A model generated the notes under the pieces. That model saw only the letters and a list, made by a program, of their open reading frames with translations, was not told where the DNA came from and ran no database searches. Below are positions 12,532 to 21,732 of a stretch of DNA of 64,000 nucleotides, piece by piece (position 1 is the stretch's first letter; each line of letters begins with the position of its first letter). The position numbers and the translations under genes are program-made. Origin of the DNA: Arthrobacter globiformis NBRC 12137 (GTDB lineage Bacteria > Actinomycetota > Actinomycetes > Actinomycetales > Micrococcaceae). The stretch is from assembly GCF_000238915.1 (NCBI RefSeq), contig NZ_BAEG01000078.1:41270-105269 (forward strand), written 5' to 3'.

Positions 12532-13638
12532 CTAGCTCCTGCTCGGTCCCAGGTCCGGCAGTTCCTTCTGCCAGATCCCGGTGACTCCCGCCGTCGTGAA
12601 CCCGAGCTGGCGGTTGACCGTGAGCAGGTACCGGTTTTCCGGGGCGTTCCACGTGTAGATCACCCGCGCGTCGGGGAACTGCTCCGTGAGTCGCTCCATG
12701 TTGGCCACCTTGATGAGCAGGCCGAGCTTGTTGCCGCGGTGAGCCTGCAGCACCACCGTGTCGTCCTGGAAGACGACGTCCTGCCGCTGCGCCAGGACGC
12801 TGATGGTGGTCAGCCCCACAAGCGTCTCCGTGGCGATATGCTCGACGGCGGTCACCACCGTGCGCCGTCCCTGGGCGATGGTGACTTCCTCAGCTTCACG
12901 CAGGATCCTGGCGTCGAAAACCATACTGTCGTCGTCCGGCCCGGCGTCGCCGCCGGCCTGGTTTTCGAGGGCAGCCACCGCTTCCAGCCAGCGCTCCGGG
13001 CAGCGGTCGGTCCAGTGGTGCAAGCGGTAGCGGCCGTTGTTGGCCTCCTGCGCCTCCGCCTCGAGCTCGGCCACCAGCTTGCTGTCCAGCGGCAGCGTGC
13101 ACGAGCTGAACTGTTCAATATGCTGCAGCGTGTACCCGGTGCGCTGGGCGAAATCCACCTCGCGGCTGCCCAGCGGCACATAGCCCTGGCCAGATCCGGG
13201 CACCAGCTGCTCGGGCGCGAATTCGTGCAGGGAGGCGCCCGGGTGGTTGGTGTCCACCAGGATCATGGTGCGGCCCTCCTCCCGGGCGAAGTGCTCGGCA
13301 GCTTCCAGCAGCTGCCGGCCCACGCCCTGGCGCTGGTATTCGGGGAGGATGTCCAGCGTGAACTCGGCAAGGTCCAGGTTGTCGGCGAGGGGAAGGGCAA
13401 TGTCCACGGTGCCCACGATCTCGTCGCCGATTTTCGCCACGAGGATCACCTGGCGCTCGTACGGGTCGTCCAGTTCGAGAAGCTTTTCCAGCGGCGTGTA
13501 GGCGAGGTCGTCACTGCCCCAGGTATCCATCCGGACCTTGCGCCCCACCTCCACTGCAGCGAGGAAGTCCGCTGCGTCGGCAGCGTCCACGGAGTCAGGA
13601 ATCCACAGCCGCTCGATCCGCACCTCTATTGCCATCAT
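12532..13638 (-). CDS. Double-domain GNAT N-acetyltransferase (paralogue 1)
   Basis: This 368-residue protein has two GNAT domains. The first shows an acetyl-CoA pyrophosphate loop, YQRQGVGRQLLEAA, near residues 100-115. The second, degenerate or specialised, has TVVLQAHRGNKLGLLIK near 295-310 and ends in TWNAPENRYLLTVNRQLGF, a typical GNAT C-terminal strand. The substrate is unknown. It is paralogous to the gene just upstream (13717-14808): both contain WTDRCPE/WTDRCPD and the same order of motifs. ATG 13638 and ATG 13635 are adjacent; GGGG precedes them. The pair interrupts the rplKA-rplJL gene order. Confidence 0.82.
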   Translation of the reverse strand: MMAIEVRIERLWIPDSVDAADAADFLAAVEVGRKVRMDTWGSDDLAYTPLEKLLELDDPYERQVILVAKIGDEIVGTVDIALPLADNLDLAEFTLDILPEYQRQGVGRQLLEAAEHFAREEGRTMILVDTNHPGASLHEFAPEQLVPGSGQGYVPLGSREVDFAQRTGYTLQHIEQFSSCTLPLDSKLVAELEAEAQEANNGRYRLHHWTDRCPERWLEAVAALENQAGGDAGPDDDSMVFDARILREAEEVTIAQGRRTVVTAVEHIATETLVGLTTISVLAQRQDVVFQDDTVVLQAHRGNKLGLLIKVANMERLTEQFPDARVIYTWNAPENRYLLTVNRQLGFTTAGVTGIWQKELPDLGPSRS

Positions 13639-13716
13639 CCCCAGCCGTTTCCGCCGCTTGCCCTGAAGGCTGCGGGCTTGAGTCCACGCGGTGTATCCGT
13701 CGCCAGCATATGCCGG

Positions 13717-14808
13717 TTAACGCCGGCGCTGCCACTCGCCGTCGTACCCTGCCGCATGGAAGCCCAGGGCTATATTGATGGCCAGCATGTGGTCATTCTC
13801 CGCCGCGTTGAATGTCAGGACCCGCTCCACCTCGGGATGGTCCTTCTGCAGGCGCCGCAGGTTGAGCACCTTGACGAGCATCCCCAGCCGGTGCCCGCGG
13901 TGTGTCTGGGCCACGAGAGTGTCGTCCTGCTCGGCCAGCCACGGCTTCTCGTCCGAGTGCTGCAGCACCGAGTAGGCGGCCAGCTCGCCGCTCGACGCGT
14001 GCCGGGCCACTGCCACCAGCGATTCCAGGCCCGCCCGCCTCCACTCGTCCTCGACGTGCCGGACGCGCTGGGCATCCCACACCTCGGCGTCGTAGTGCAG
14101 CGCCCCTGCCGGGGTGTCCGTGCTCATTTTGGACATGAGCACTGCCATCTCTTCGACGTACTCATCAGGACAGCGGTCGGTCCAGCCGAGAATTTCGTAC
14201 TGGTCCCCCGCGATGCCGGCTGCCTCGCCTTCCAGCGTGTCAAGGACACCGTCCGACGGCGGCATGTCCAGAGCGCTGAAACGCGTCACCTGCTCGAGGG
14301 TGTAACCGGCAGCCGCGGCGAACAGTACGCCGCGGGCCGCGGCCGGGACCCCGCCCGTCCCCGTTCCGGGCCGGAGGATTCCCGGCCCGTCCGGATCGAA
14401 CCCGGGCGCGTGCTCGGTGAAGGACTGCAGGGTGCTGCGTCCGTTCTCCGCCGCCAGTGCCTCCGCATGCCGCAGGAGGGCCTGGCCGATGCCGCGGCCG
14501 CTGTACCCGTCGAGGACGTCCACCCTGAGGAACGCATCCTGGAGGTTCTCCTTTTGGGTAAACCGCACCCAGGACCTTGCCACCATGCGGCCGTCCAGCC
14601 GTACGAAGAAGAGCCGCAGCTTCTCGTAGTCGTCGTCGCGCCACGCCTCCAGCCTGGCCTTGCGGGGCGTTGCCCGGTCCAGATTGCCCCAGGTCTCCAG
14701 CGCCAGGGCGTCGCTGAGGTCGCTGAATTCGAGGAAGTCCGTGGCGTCGGGCGCGTCAAGTGACGCAGGCAGGAACAGCGGCTCGATCCGGTAGGAGGGC
14801 GTCGTCAC
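13717..14808 (-). CDS. Double-domain GNAT N-acetyltransferase (paralogue 2)
   Basis: This 363-residue paralogue of the downstream gene carries GYSGRGIGQALLRHAEAL in its first GNAT domain and DTLVAQTHRGHRLGMLVK in the second, ending FNAAENDHMLAINIALGFH. The two genes likely arose by tandem duplication. The substrate is unknown. The start is GTG at 14808. TAGGCT lies 6 nt upstream (14815-14820) and no ribosome binding site is seen, so the mRNA is probably leaderless. The mycothiol synthase gene at 32689 has a similar two-GNAT layout but different motifs. Confidence 0.82.
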   Translation of the reverse strand: MTTPSYRIEPLFLPASLDAPDATDFLEFSDLSDALALETWGNLDRATPRKARLEAWRDDDYEKLRLFFVRLDGRMVARSWVRFTQKENLQDAFLRVDVLDGYSGRGIGQALLRHAEALAAENGRSTLQSFTEHAPGFDPDGPGILRPGTGTGGVPAAARGVLFAAAAGYTLEQVTRFSALDMPPSDGVLDTLEGEAAGIAGDQYEILGWTDRCPDEYVEEMAVLMSKMSTDTPAGALHYDAEVWDAQRVRHVEDEWRRAGLESLVAVARHASSGELAAYSVLQHSDEKPWLAEQDDTLVAQTHRGHRLGMLVKVLNLRRLQKDHPEVERVLTFNAAENDHMLAINIALGFHAAGYDGEWQRRR

Positions 14809-14814
14809 CGGATC

Positions 14815-14820
14815 AGCCTA
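14815..14820 (-). promoter_or_regulatory. -10 box, leaderless GNAT gene
   Basis: TAGGCT on the minus strand ends 6 nt before the GTG at 14808, so transcription should start at or next to the start codon. Confidence 0.65.
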
Positions 14821-14910
14821 GCCGCAACGCCCTGAGTCCAACAGGGCGAGCCGACGCGCCGAACGGGAGTCCCGCCGTCGTACTTTAGTGCGATAAGGGC
14901 CACGGAATGC

Positions 14911-14945
14911 AAAAGGACCGCCCGGCACATGCCGGACGGTCCTTT
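14911..14945 (-). terminator. Intrinsic terminator of rplKA
   Basis: AAAGGACCG and CGGTCCTTT flank an inner CCGGCA/TGCCGG stem, giving a nearly continuous hairpin followed by TTTTGC on the minus strand. It starts 38 nt beyond the rplA stop. Confidence 0.88.
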
Positions 14946-14982
14946 GGTGCTGGCCGGATACTCGGCCGCAGGTTCGCGAGGG

Positions 14983-15690
14983 TTACGCCTCGATGAGAAC
15001 CTTGGTGACGTTGGGGTCAACGGAGATGCCGGGACCGAACGTGGTGGCAACCGTTGCCTTCTGGATGTAGCGGCCCTTGGAAGCGGACGGCTTCAGGCGG
15101 AGCACCTCTTCGAGGGCAGCGGCGTAGTTCTCGGCCAGCTTGGTGGCGTCAAACGAAACCTTGCCGATGATGAAGTGCAGGTTGGAGTGCTTGTCGACGC
15201 GGAAGTCGATCTTGCCGCCCTTGATGTCGTTGACAGCCTTGGTGACATCGGGGGTGACGGTGCCGGTCTTCGGGTTCGGCATCAGGTTACGCGGACCCAG
15301 GACCTTACCGAGGCGGCCAACCTTGCCCATGAGGTCAGGGGTGGCAACGGCTGCGTCGAAGTCGGTCCAGCCGCCGGCGATCTTTTCGATCAGGTCGTCG
15401 GAACCAACGAAGTCGGCGCCGGCAGCGATTGCTGCTTCGGCCTTCTCGCCCGTGGCGAACACGAGGACGCGGGCGGTCTTACCGGTGCCGTGCGGCAGGT
15501 TGACGGTGCCGCGGACCATCTGGTCGGCCTTGCGGGGGTCAACGCCCAGACGGAAGGCGACCTCAACGGTGGCGTCGAACTTGGACGGGTTGGTGTCCTT
15601 GGCGAGCGTCACTGCCTCGAACGGCGCGTAGAACTTCTCCGCGTCGATCTTGGCTGCGGCTGCCTCGTATGCTTTGCTGCGCTTTGCCAT
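14983..15690 (-). CDS. rplA: 50S ribosomal protein L1
   Basis: The 235-residue product is the usual L1 length. It binds 23S rRNA at the mobile L1 stalk next to the E site and, in many bacteria, represses its own operon. Motifs seen are [35 protein letters not shown] and the C-terminal [15 protein letters not shown] segment (here [11 protein letters not shown]). ATG at 15690 ([14 protein letters not shown]) follows AAGGAGAAATAAGCAGC. Longer in-frame sequence to 15789 lacks L1 similarity. Confidence 0.97.
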   Translation of the reverse strand: MAKRSKAYEAAAAKIDAEKFYAPFEAVTLAKDTNPSKFDATVEVAFRLGVDPRKADQMVRGTVNLPHGTGKTARVLVFATGEKAEAAIAAGADFVGSDDLIEKIAGGWTDFDAAVATPDLMGKVGRLGKVLGPRNLMPNPKTGTVTPDVTKAVNDIKGGKIDFRVDKHSNLHFIIGKVSFDATKLAENYAAALEEVLRLKPSASKGRYIQKATVATTFGPGISVDPNVTKVLIEA

Positions 15691-15876
15691 GCTGCTTATT
15701 TCTCCTTGTGCAGTTGTGGTCTGCGGACCGCGCTGGGCCCTGCCACAGCCGCGAGTCCGACTGTTCTTATCCGTGCGGACTAGCGGCATTTCAATGTTTC
15801 AGTGGTGCCGGTTTCCCGGCGGTGCTGCCCGGCGTCGTTTCCGGTTTCCCGGACCCGGCGCCGCATCAGCGGGGAA

Positions 15877-16308
15877 TTAACCCTCGACGGTGATGCCCAT
15901 GGAGCGGGCGGTGCCGGCGATGATCTTCGCTGCGCCTTCGAGGCTGGTGGCGTTGAGGTCTTCCATCTTGGTGGAGGCGATCTCGTTGACCTGGGCCTGG
16001 GTCAGCTTGGCAACCTTGACGGTGTGCGGGGTAGCCGAACCCTTGGCGACGCCTGCAGCCTTCTTGATGAGCTCTGCAGCCGGCGGGGTCTTGGTGATGA
16101 ACGTGAACGAACGGTCTTCGTAGACGGTGATTTCAACAGGAATAACGTTGCCGCGCTGGGCTTCCGTCGCAGCGTTGTACGCCTTGCAGAATTCCATGAT
16201 GTTGACGCCGTGCTGGCCAAGCGCAGGACCGATCGGCGGGGCCGGGTTAGCGGCACCTGCCTGGATCTGCAGCTTGATGAGGCCGGTGACCTTCTTCTTG
16301 GGAGCCAA
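15877..16308 (-). CDS. rplK: 50S ribosomal protein L11
   Basis: This 143-residue L11 starts [18 protein letters not shown] and keeps the N-terminal [20 protein letters not shown], the thiostrepton/EF-G contact region, and the C-terminal rRNA-binding domain ending SMGITVEG. It forms part of the GTPase-associated centre. It lies 133 nt downstream of nusG and 186 nt upstream of rplA on the same strand. Confidence 0.97.
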
Positions 16309-16441
16309 TGTAGGGTCCTTCTCTCAAATGCGTCCTGGGACACAGGAGCGTGCCTCAGGTGGTTGACCGCCATGGCGAGGCGGTCGGCCGTTCCGGAACT
16401 GCTAAAGCGGGCCGCTTCGGAACGAAATCTGTGGTGATCAG

Positions 16442-17326
16442 CTAGATCTTGGTGACCTGGTTGAAGGCCAGCGTGACCGGGGTCTCGCGTTCGAAGATGG
16501 ACACCAGAACGACGAGGGTCTGGGAATCCACCTTGATCTCGGAGATCGTGGCGGGCAGGGTCTCGAACGGGCCCTCCTTAACGATGACCGATTCGCCGAC
16601 CTCGAAGTCGACGTTCACCGGAGCGGCAGCCTGCTTGGTGGGCTTGCCCTTCTCGGCCTGCTCCTCTTCGAAGACCGGGGCCAGCATGGAGAAGACCTCA
16701 TCGAGGCGCAGCGGCACGGGGTTGTGGGCGTTGCCCACGAAGCCGGTGACACCCGGGGTGTGGCGGACGGCGCCCCACGAGGCGTCGGTCAGGTCCATGC
16801 GGACCAGCACGTAGCCGGGGATGCGGACGCGGTTGATGACCTTGCGCTGAGCGTTCTTGATCTCAACGACTTCTTCCATCGGAACCTGGATTTCGAAGAT
16901 GTAATCTTCCATGTCCAGGGTCTGGATGCGGGTCTCAAGGTTGGCCTTGACGCGGTTTTCGTAACCTGCGTAGGAGTGGATGACGTACCAGTCACCCTCC
17001 TGGCGGCGCAGCTTGGACTTGAACTCTTCGGCCGGGTCGGTGGCCTGGGCGGCAGCAGCGGCCAGGACGTCGGTCCCTTCGGCGCCTTCCTCGGCGTCCT
17101 CTCCGGTCACGTCGTCGGCGTCGGCGTCAGTCACGTCGTCGGCGTCGTCTCCGGTCACGTCGTCGTCAGCGTCGTCAGCGTCGGTCTCGGCGTCGTCTTC
17201 AAAATCGGCGTCGCCTTCGGAATCGGGCGCAGCAGACTCAACCTCGGAGCCCTCAGCGGACTCAGCCGCGGGGTTCTGGGTTTCATCCAGCTCAGTCTCA
17301 GTTACCTCGAGCTCCTGCTCAGACAC
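16442..17326 (-). CDS. nusG: Transcription termination/antitermination protein NusG with acidic N-terminal extension
   Basis: The 294-residue NusG binds the RNA polymerase clamp and affects pausing and Rho. The NGN domain spans about 110-217 ([39 protein letters not shown]). The KOW domain spans 241-294 ([17 protein letters not shown]). Residues 1-110 are an added Asp/Glu/Ala region with repeats such as DDADDVT; E. coli NusG (181 residues) lacks it. The GTG start at 17326 has AGGAGA about 5 nt upstream; an in-frame extension to 17422 is not supported. Confidence 0.95.
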   Translation of the reverse strand: MSEQELEVTETELDETQNPAAESAEGSEVESAAPDSEGDADFEDDAETDADDADDDVTGDDADDVTDADADDVTGEDAEEGAEGTDVLAAAAAQATDPAEEFKSKLRRQEGDWYVIHSYAGYENRVKANLETRIQTLDMEDYIFEIQVPMEEVVEIKNAQRKVINRVRIPGYVLVRMDLTDASWGAVRHTPGVTGFVGNAHNPVPLRLDEVFSMLAPVFEEEQAEKGKPTKQAAAPVNVDFEVGESVIVKEGPFETLPATISEIKVDSQTLVVLVSIFERETPVTLAFNQVTKI

Positions 17327-17443
17327 TTGGTCTCCTGCTTCCTCATTGCCTAATTGCCTATTTAAATGGCTCAATTCCGCACACCCCGCAGCTCCTTGCC
17401 GGAATCCGGCCGGGGAGCCCACGCAGTCTGCGGACCGATCGCC

Positions 17444-17728
17444 TTAGTTGTCCGTGGCGCCTGTACCGCTGAAGACCCAGCTCACCGCGGAGCCGAACGC
17501 CAGGTCCAGCAGAGTGACGATCACCATCATGATGACTACGAATACGAGCACCACAAGCGTGTAGTTGATCAGTTCCTTGCGGGTAGGGGCAACGACCTTC
17601 TTCAGTTCGCCAATGACCTGGCGGATGAAGAGTGCAATGCGAGCGAAGAAGCCAGCCTTGGCGGCGTTCTTAGCGGGGCGGCCCTTGGAGCTGCTTGCAG
17701 CTGTTTCGGTCACCTGTTCCTCACTCAT
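17444..17728 (-). CDS. secE: Preprotein translocase subunit SecE
   Basis: The 94-residue protein has the single-pass SecE layout. A polar Lys/Arg-rich N-terminus is followed by FIRQVIGELKKVVAPTRKELI, an amphipathic helix seen in the family, and one membrane segment at about 56-77. SecE clamps SecY in the export channel. The ATG at 17728 starts MSEEQVTETAAS. It lies between tRNA-Trp and nusG, the standard actinobacterial order, with 117 nt to nusG. Confidence 0.95.
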   Translation of the reverse strand: MSEEQVTETAASSSKGRPAKNAAKAGFFARIALFIRQVIGELKKVVAPTRKELINYTLVVLVFVVIMMVIVTLLDLAFGSAVSWVFSGTGATDN

Positions 17729-17808
17729 CCTCGCAAGTCGGATTACCCGGCTCTGAACTGAACCTTTGATTGCTGCGCTTGCTCCGGCTTTCGCCGGAAC
17801 AGCCTGCG

Positions 17809-17881
17809 CAGGGCAGACAGGACTCGAACCTGCAACCTGCGGTTTTGGAGACCGCTGCGCTACCAATTGCGCCACTACCCT
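17809..17881 (-). tRNA. tRNA-Trp (anticodon CCA)
   Basis: The 73-nt minus-strand sequence folds as a tRNA. The acceptor AGGGTAG pairs with CTGCCCT, with a G discriminator. The anticodon stem GCGGT/ACCGC holds loop CTCCAAA (CCA), and the T arm contains GGTTCGAGTCC. CCA is not encoded. It lies 80 nt upstream of secE, as in many actinobacteria. Confidence 0.95.
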
Positions 17882-18154
17882 ATGGATCAAAAACCGATGA
17901 GGCCGCACTTTTCCCCAAGGCCATCTGGGGCGCACGTCATCATCCGTGTTTTCAACACCGGAGAACCAGTCTACGCAACAACTGCGCTTACGTCGAACCA
18001 GCCTCATTTCGGACCGTTTTCAGCTTCTGGATCCGCGCTGCACCGCAGTCACAAAGCCGTGTTCCACCTCGAACGATCCGGTGAACAGCATAGAGTAGAT
18101 TTCGTCGAAATCCACCATTCAGCTCACCAGCTGCAAGCGAAGAACGGACCTGCC

Positions 18155-19372
18155 ATGTCTTCCGCCCGCGTTTCCCAACGCATTTCTGCCATTGCCGAAT
18201 CCGCCACCCTGGCTGTCGACGCCAAGGCCAAGGCGCTGAAGGCGGCCGGCCGGCCGGTGATTGGCTTCGGTGCGGGCGAGCCCGACTTCCCCACCCCGGA
18301 CTACATCGTCCAGGCCGCCATCGACGCCGCCAGCCAGCCGAAGTACCACCGCTACTCCCCCGCCGGCGGTCTGCCCGAGCTGAAGAAGGCTATTGCCGAG
18401 AAGACGTTCCGGGACTCCGGCTACAAGGCTGACCCGTCCCAGGTGCTGGTCACCAACGGCGGTAAGCAGGCCGTCTACAACACGTTCGCCACCCTCGTGG
18501 ATCCGGGCGACGAAGTGATCGTGCCCACGCCGTTCTGGACCACCTACCCCGAGGCCATCCGTCTCGCCGGCGGCGTTCCGGTGGAGGTCTTTGCCGGCCC
18601 GGAGCAGGACTACCTGGTGACTGTGGAGCAGCTCGAAGCAGCCGTCACGGACCGCACAAAGATCCTGCTGTTCGTGTCGCCGTCGAACCCCACCGGCTCC
18701 GTCTACTCGCCCGAGCAGGTTGCCGAAATCGGCAAGTGGGCCGCCGCCAAGGGCCTGTGGGTGGTCACCGACGAGATCTACGAGCACCTGACGTACGACG
18801 GCGTGCCCTTCACCTCCATCGCCACCGCCGCCCCCGAGCTGGGTGACAAGGTAGTGATCCTGAACGGTGTTGCCAAGACCTATGCGATGACCGGCTGGCG
18901 CGTGGGCTGGATGATCGGACCCGCCGATGTCATCAAGGCCGCCACCAACCTGCAGTCGCACGCCACGTCCAACGTGTCCAACATCCCGCAGATCGCCGCC
19001 CTGGCAGCAGTCTCCGGCCCGCTCACCGCGGTGGATGAGATGAAGGTCGCCTTCGACCGCCGCCGGAAGGCCATCGTGGATGGGCTCAACGCGATTGAGG
19101 GCGTTGAATGCCCGACGCCGAAGGGCGCCTTCTACGTGTACGCGGACGTCCGCGCGCTGCTGGGTAAGGAATTCCCGACGGCGAACGGCACGGTCCGCCC
19201 GGAGACCTCGGCCGCGCTTGCGGCGCTGATCCTGGACGAGGTGGAGGTCGCCGTGGTGCCCGGTGAGGCTTTCGGCCCGTCCGGCTTCCTGCGCCTGTCC
19301 TACGCCCTGGGCGATGAAGACCTCGCCACCGGCGTCGGCCGCCTCCAGGACTTCCTCGGCAAGGCGCAGTAA
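18155..19372 (+). CDS. Pyridoxal-phosphate aminotransferase, aspartate type
   Basis: This 405-residue class I/II aminotransferase resembles the Thermus/Bacillus-type aspartate aminotransferases (family I gamma). It uses pyridoxal phosphate to exchange amino groups between aspartate and 2-oxoglutarate. The motifs are [46 protein letters not shown], and the cofactor-binding Lys in [16 protein letters not shown]. The ATG at 18155 starts [16 protein letters not shown]; the frame stays open upstream over the tRNA, but that part has no similarity. The 273-base gap to tRNA-Trp holds AT-rich TAGAGT/TAGATT boxes near 18091-18097 that may be its promoter. Confidence 0.9.
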   Translation: MSSARVSQRISAIAESATLAVDAKAKALKAAGRPVIGFGAGEPDFPTPDYIVQAAIDAASQPKYHRYSPAGGLPELKKAIAEKTFRDSGYKADPSQVLVTNGGKQAVYNTFATLVDPGDEVIVPTPFWTTYPEAIRLAGGVPVEVFAGPEQDYLVTVEQLEAAVTDRTKILLFVSPSNPTGSVYSPEQVAEIGKWAAAKGLWVVTDEIYEHLTYDGVPFTSIATAAPELGDKVVILNGVAKTYAMTGWRVGWMIGPADVIKAATNLQSHATSNVSNIPQIAALAAVSGPLTAVDEMKVAFDRRRKAIVDGLNAIEGVECPTPKGAFYVYADVRALLGKEFPTANGTVRPETSAALAALILDEVEVAVVPGEAFGPSGFLRLSYALGDEDLATGVGRLQDFLGKAQ

Positions 19373-19373
19373 C

Positions 19374-19431
19374 CCAGACGCTCCCTCACGTCCTGCAGGA
19401 AAACCACGGATTCTCCCTCAGATCCTGCAGA
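19374..19431. repeat. Dispersed intergenic repeat, family C, copy 1
   Basis: Imperfect direct units begin GACGCTCCCTCACGTCCTGC and GATTCTCCCTCAGATCCTGC, about 32 bases apart. They continue into CAAACGCTTCCGCACC in the adjoining terminator. Related units occur on the opposite strand at 42211-42308. Confidence 0.65.
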
Positions 19432-19486
19432 AATAAGCCCAAACGCTTCCGCACCGAAAAAGGTGCGGGAGCGTTTGGGCTTTATT
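19432..19486. terminator. Bidirectional terminator
   Basis: AATAAGCCCAAACGCTTCCG and its near-complement pair around a GAAAAA loop. T-rich flanks on both sides allow it to end both the aminotransferase gene and the convergent response-regulator operon. Confidence 0.88.
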
Positions 19487-19529
19487 CGAGGACGTGACGG
19501 CCTGATCGGAAGCTTGAGGAATGCCCGCG

Positions 19530-20207
19530 CTAGAGGAGGCGGCGCTCGGCGGCCCACTTGGTCAGTTCGTGGCGGCTGGACAGCTGCAGCTTCCGGAGCA
19601 CGGCCGAGACATGGGTTTCCACGGTCTTGATCGAGATGAAGAGCTCCTTGGCTACCTCCTTGTAGCTGTAACCGCGGGCGATCAGCCGCATCACCTCGAG
19701 TTCCCTGGCTGAGAGTTTGTCCAGTTCATCGTCGGCGATGTCTGCCGGGGCGGTGCCGAAGGCGTCCAGGACAAAGCCTGCCAGGCGTGGTGAGAACACG
19801 GCGTCGCCACCGGCGACCCGGAACACGGCGTCGGTGATCTCCGCGCCGGAAATGGTCTTCGTAACATAGCCGCGGGCACCGGCCCGGATGACCGCCACGA
19901 CGTCTTCGGCCGCATCGGAGACGCTCAGTGCAAGGAAACGCGTGGTTCCCAGGAGCGCCGCGGAACCGGTGATGACTTCCCGTCCTCCCCCGCCGCGGCC
20001 GCCGGGCAGGTGCACGTCCAGCAGCACGACATCGGGCCGCGCAGCGGCAATAACCTCGATGGCCTGTTCCACGGTGCCGGCCTCGCCCACCACCACCACG
20101 CTCGGGTCGAGGTCAGCCTTGAGGCCGGACCGGAAAATCGCGTGGTCATCCACGATCACAACCCGCACCGTTCGTCCCGCCGCGCTTGCCCCTGCTGGTG
20201 TAGTCAT
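19530..20207 (-). CDS. LuxR/NarL-family response regulator
   Basis: This 225-residue regulator has an N-terminal receiver domain with the acidic pair VDDHAIFRSGL and phosphoacceptor D64 in VVLLDVHLPGG; the conserved Lys is in YVTKTISG. The C-terminal HTH is LuxR type: LSARELEVMRLIARGYSYKEVAKELFIS is represented by LSARELEVMRLIA and KTVETHVSAVLRKL. Its ATG overlaps the stop of the kinase gene (ATGA), so the two form a two-component pair. The likely targets are the divergent PspC genes, by analogy with LiaSR-type systems. Confidence 0.9.
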   Translation of the reverse strand: MTTPAGASAAGRTVRVVIVDDHAIFRSGLKADLDPSVVVVGEAGTVEQAIEVIAAARPDVVLLDVHLPGGRGGGGREVITGSAALLGTTRFLALSVSDAAEDVVAVIRAGARGYVTKTISGAEITDAVFRVAGGDAVFSPRLAGFVLDAFGTAPADIADDELDKLSARELEVMRLIARGYSYKEVAKELFISIKTVETHVSAVLRKLQLSSRHELTKWAAERRLL

Positions 20208-21607
20208 GACTTTCCTTCCCCGTTGTCCGCGACGTCCGCAGGCAGCCTGAGGCGCACCTCTGTGCCGTCAGGTCCGCTGTTGATGGCGGCGTTGCCGCCG
20301 TGCCGTTTCATCCGGCCAATGATTGATTCCCGCACACCCAACCTGTCCTGCGGGACTGCGCTCAGTTCAAAGCCCGGGCCGCGGTCCTTGACGAAGACTT
20401 CCGCGCCGCCGTCGGACACCTCCAGATAGACAGAGACGGGACCGCCGCCGTGGCGGGCAGCGTTCAGCATGGCCTCGCGGCTGGCCTGGACCAGCGCCTC
20501 ATGGCGCTCGGTCATGTCCGTGTCGCCCACGGTCACGACGTCGACGGCGTTTCCGAGCCCGTCCTCAACCTCCGCAGCGGCGGCCTTGATCCGGTCCGAG
20601 AGCTGGCCGGCATCGCGGGCGGGGTCCTTGAAGAGCCAGCCCCGCAGCTCGCGCTCCTGCGCTCTCGCCAGGCGGACGACGTCGTGCTCGTTGCCGGCAC
20701 GGCGCTGGATCAAGGCAAGGGTCTGGAGTACGGAGTCGTGCAGGTGGGCCGCGATCTCGGCCCGCTCGGTCGCCCGCACGCGGCCGGCCCGTTCTGTCTC
20801 GAGGTCGCGCCAGAACTTCAGGCCCCAGGGCAGCAGCACCAGCGCCACGCCGCCCAGCACGGCCACGGACGCGAGCAGCGCGAGCCAGGTCTGCTGCCAT
20901 GAGCCCGACCCGGAGACCATGACCAGCACCCCGGCCACCACGAGCGCGAGGCCCGCTGCCAGCCGCGCCCATCCACCGGCCTGGTCCGCCTTGGTTTTGT
21001 CGACGAGCCCGGCCCGGCGGGTTTCATCCAGCTGCATCCAGGCAATGGCCGCGCCGCCGAGTATTGCCGCCGCCGGGATCAACGTGCCAAGGGGCACCTC
21101 CACGCCCAGCAGCCTGGCGATCAGGATCGCGGCGACGAGCAGGAGCCCGGCGCCCAGCAGGATCTCCTTGCCGTAGCGCATGCTCCGGATCCGGAACCAT
21201 GTGCTGCCGGGAGCGGCGGCAGGCGCGGGGGGCTGGGAAACGGTGCCGGCGTCGTACTCCCCCGAGGGCGGGGGGACGGCGGAAAATGAAGGATCCGCGC
21301 CCGAGAAAGGAACAGGGCCGGGCGGCGGGCCGGACTGGAGGCTCACCGGCGGCAGGCTCACGGCGGGGGCAATGGGCGACGCCGGACGGCGGGCATTGCG
21401 TTTGGCGTTTTCGTCCGCGGTGGGAACCATGATCCACAGCCACGCGTAGAACGCGAGCCCTGCGCCCCCGGCGAAAGCAGCCACCACCATGCCGATCCGG
21501 ACCATGCGCACCGGCCAGCCAAGATGAACCGCCAGGCCTGAGCAGACGCCGGCGATCAGGCGGTCGCTGCTGCGGACCAGGGGTGGGCGGACAGGGGCAG
21601 TGGTCAT
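20204..21607 (-). CDS. PspC-domain sensor histidine kinase
   Basis: This 467-residue membrane kinase starts with a PspC domain (residues 8-62, RLIAGVCSGLAVHLGWPVRM). A Pro-rich linker follows (70-135), then about four membrane segments between 148 and 262. The HisKA_3 dimerization domain has phosphoacceptor H290 in EIAAHLHDSVLQTL. The C-terminal HATPase has EAMLNAARHGG and VKDRGPGFEL. PspC is associated with envelope stress, so it probably senses membrane damage. It is co-translated with the response regulator and divergent from three envelope genes, one of them also PspC. Confidence 0.9.
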   Translation of the reverse strand: MTTAPVRPPLVRSSDRLIAGVCSGLAVHLGWPVRMVRIGMVVAAFAGGAGLAFYAWLWIMVPTADENAKRNARRPASPIAPAVSLPPVSLQSGPPPGPVPFSGADPSFSAVPPPSGEYDAGTVSQPPAPAAAPGSTWFRIRSMRYGKEILLGAGLLLVAAILIARLLGVEVPLGTLIPAAAILGGAAIAWMQLDETRRAGLVDKTKADQAGGWARLAAGLALVVAGVLVMVSGSGSWQQTWLALLASVAVLGGVALVLLPWGLKFWRDLETERAGRVRATERAEIAAHLHDSVLQTLALIQRRAGNEHDVVRLARAQERELRGWLFKDPARDAGQLSDRIKAAAAEVEDGLGNAVDVVTVGDTDMTERHEALVQASREAMLNAARHGGGPVSVYLEVSDGGAEVFVKDRGPGFELSAVPQDRLGVRESIIGRMKRHGGNAAINSGPDGTEVRLRLPADVADNGEGKS

Positions 21608-21732
21608 GCATCAATCCAAACACGGATCAGGGTTCCCGGGTCCCGTTGTGAGGGTGAACCCGGGGTAAGTCAGGGACGACTCAGGGTGTTCCCCAATAGA
21701 GGACTGACCAGCACAAACGGCAGTATCGAAGT

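Noticed and set aside
12460..14763. A 767-codon plus-strand frame opposite the GNAT pair
   Set aside because: The minus strand holds two clear paralogous acetyltransferases. The antisense frame has no ribosome binding site and composition typical of an antisense shadow.
17729..18007. Longer secE frame extending over tRNA-Trp
   Set aside because: The upstream part is the tRNA gene read in frame; the ATG at 17728 matches the SecE family start.
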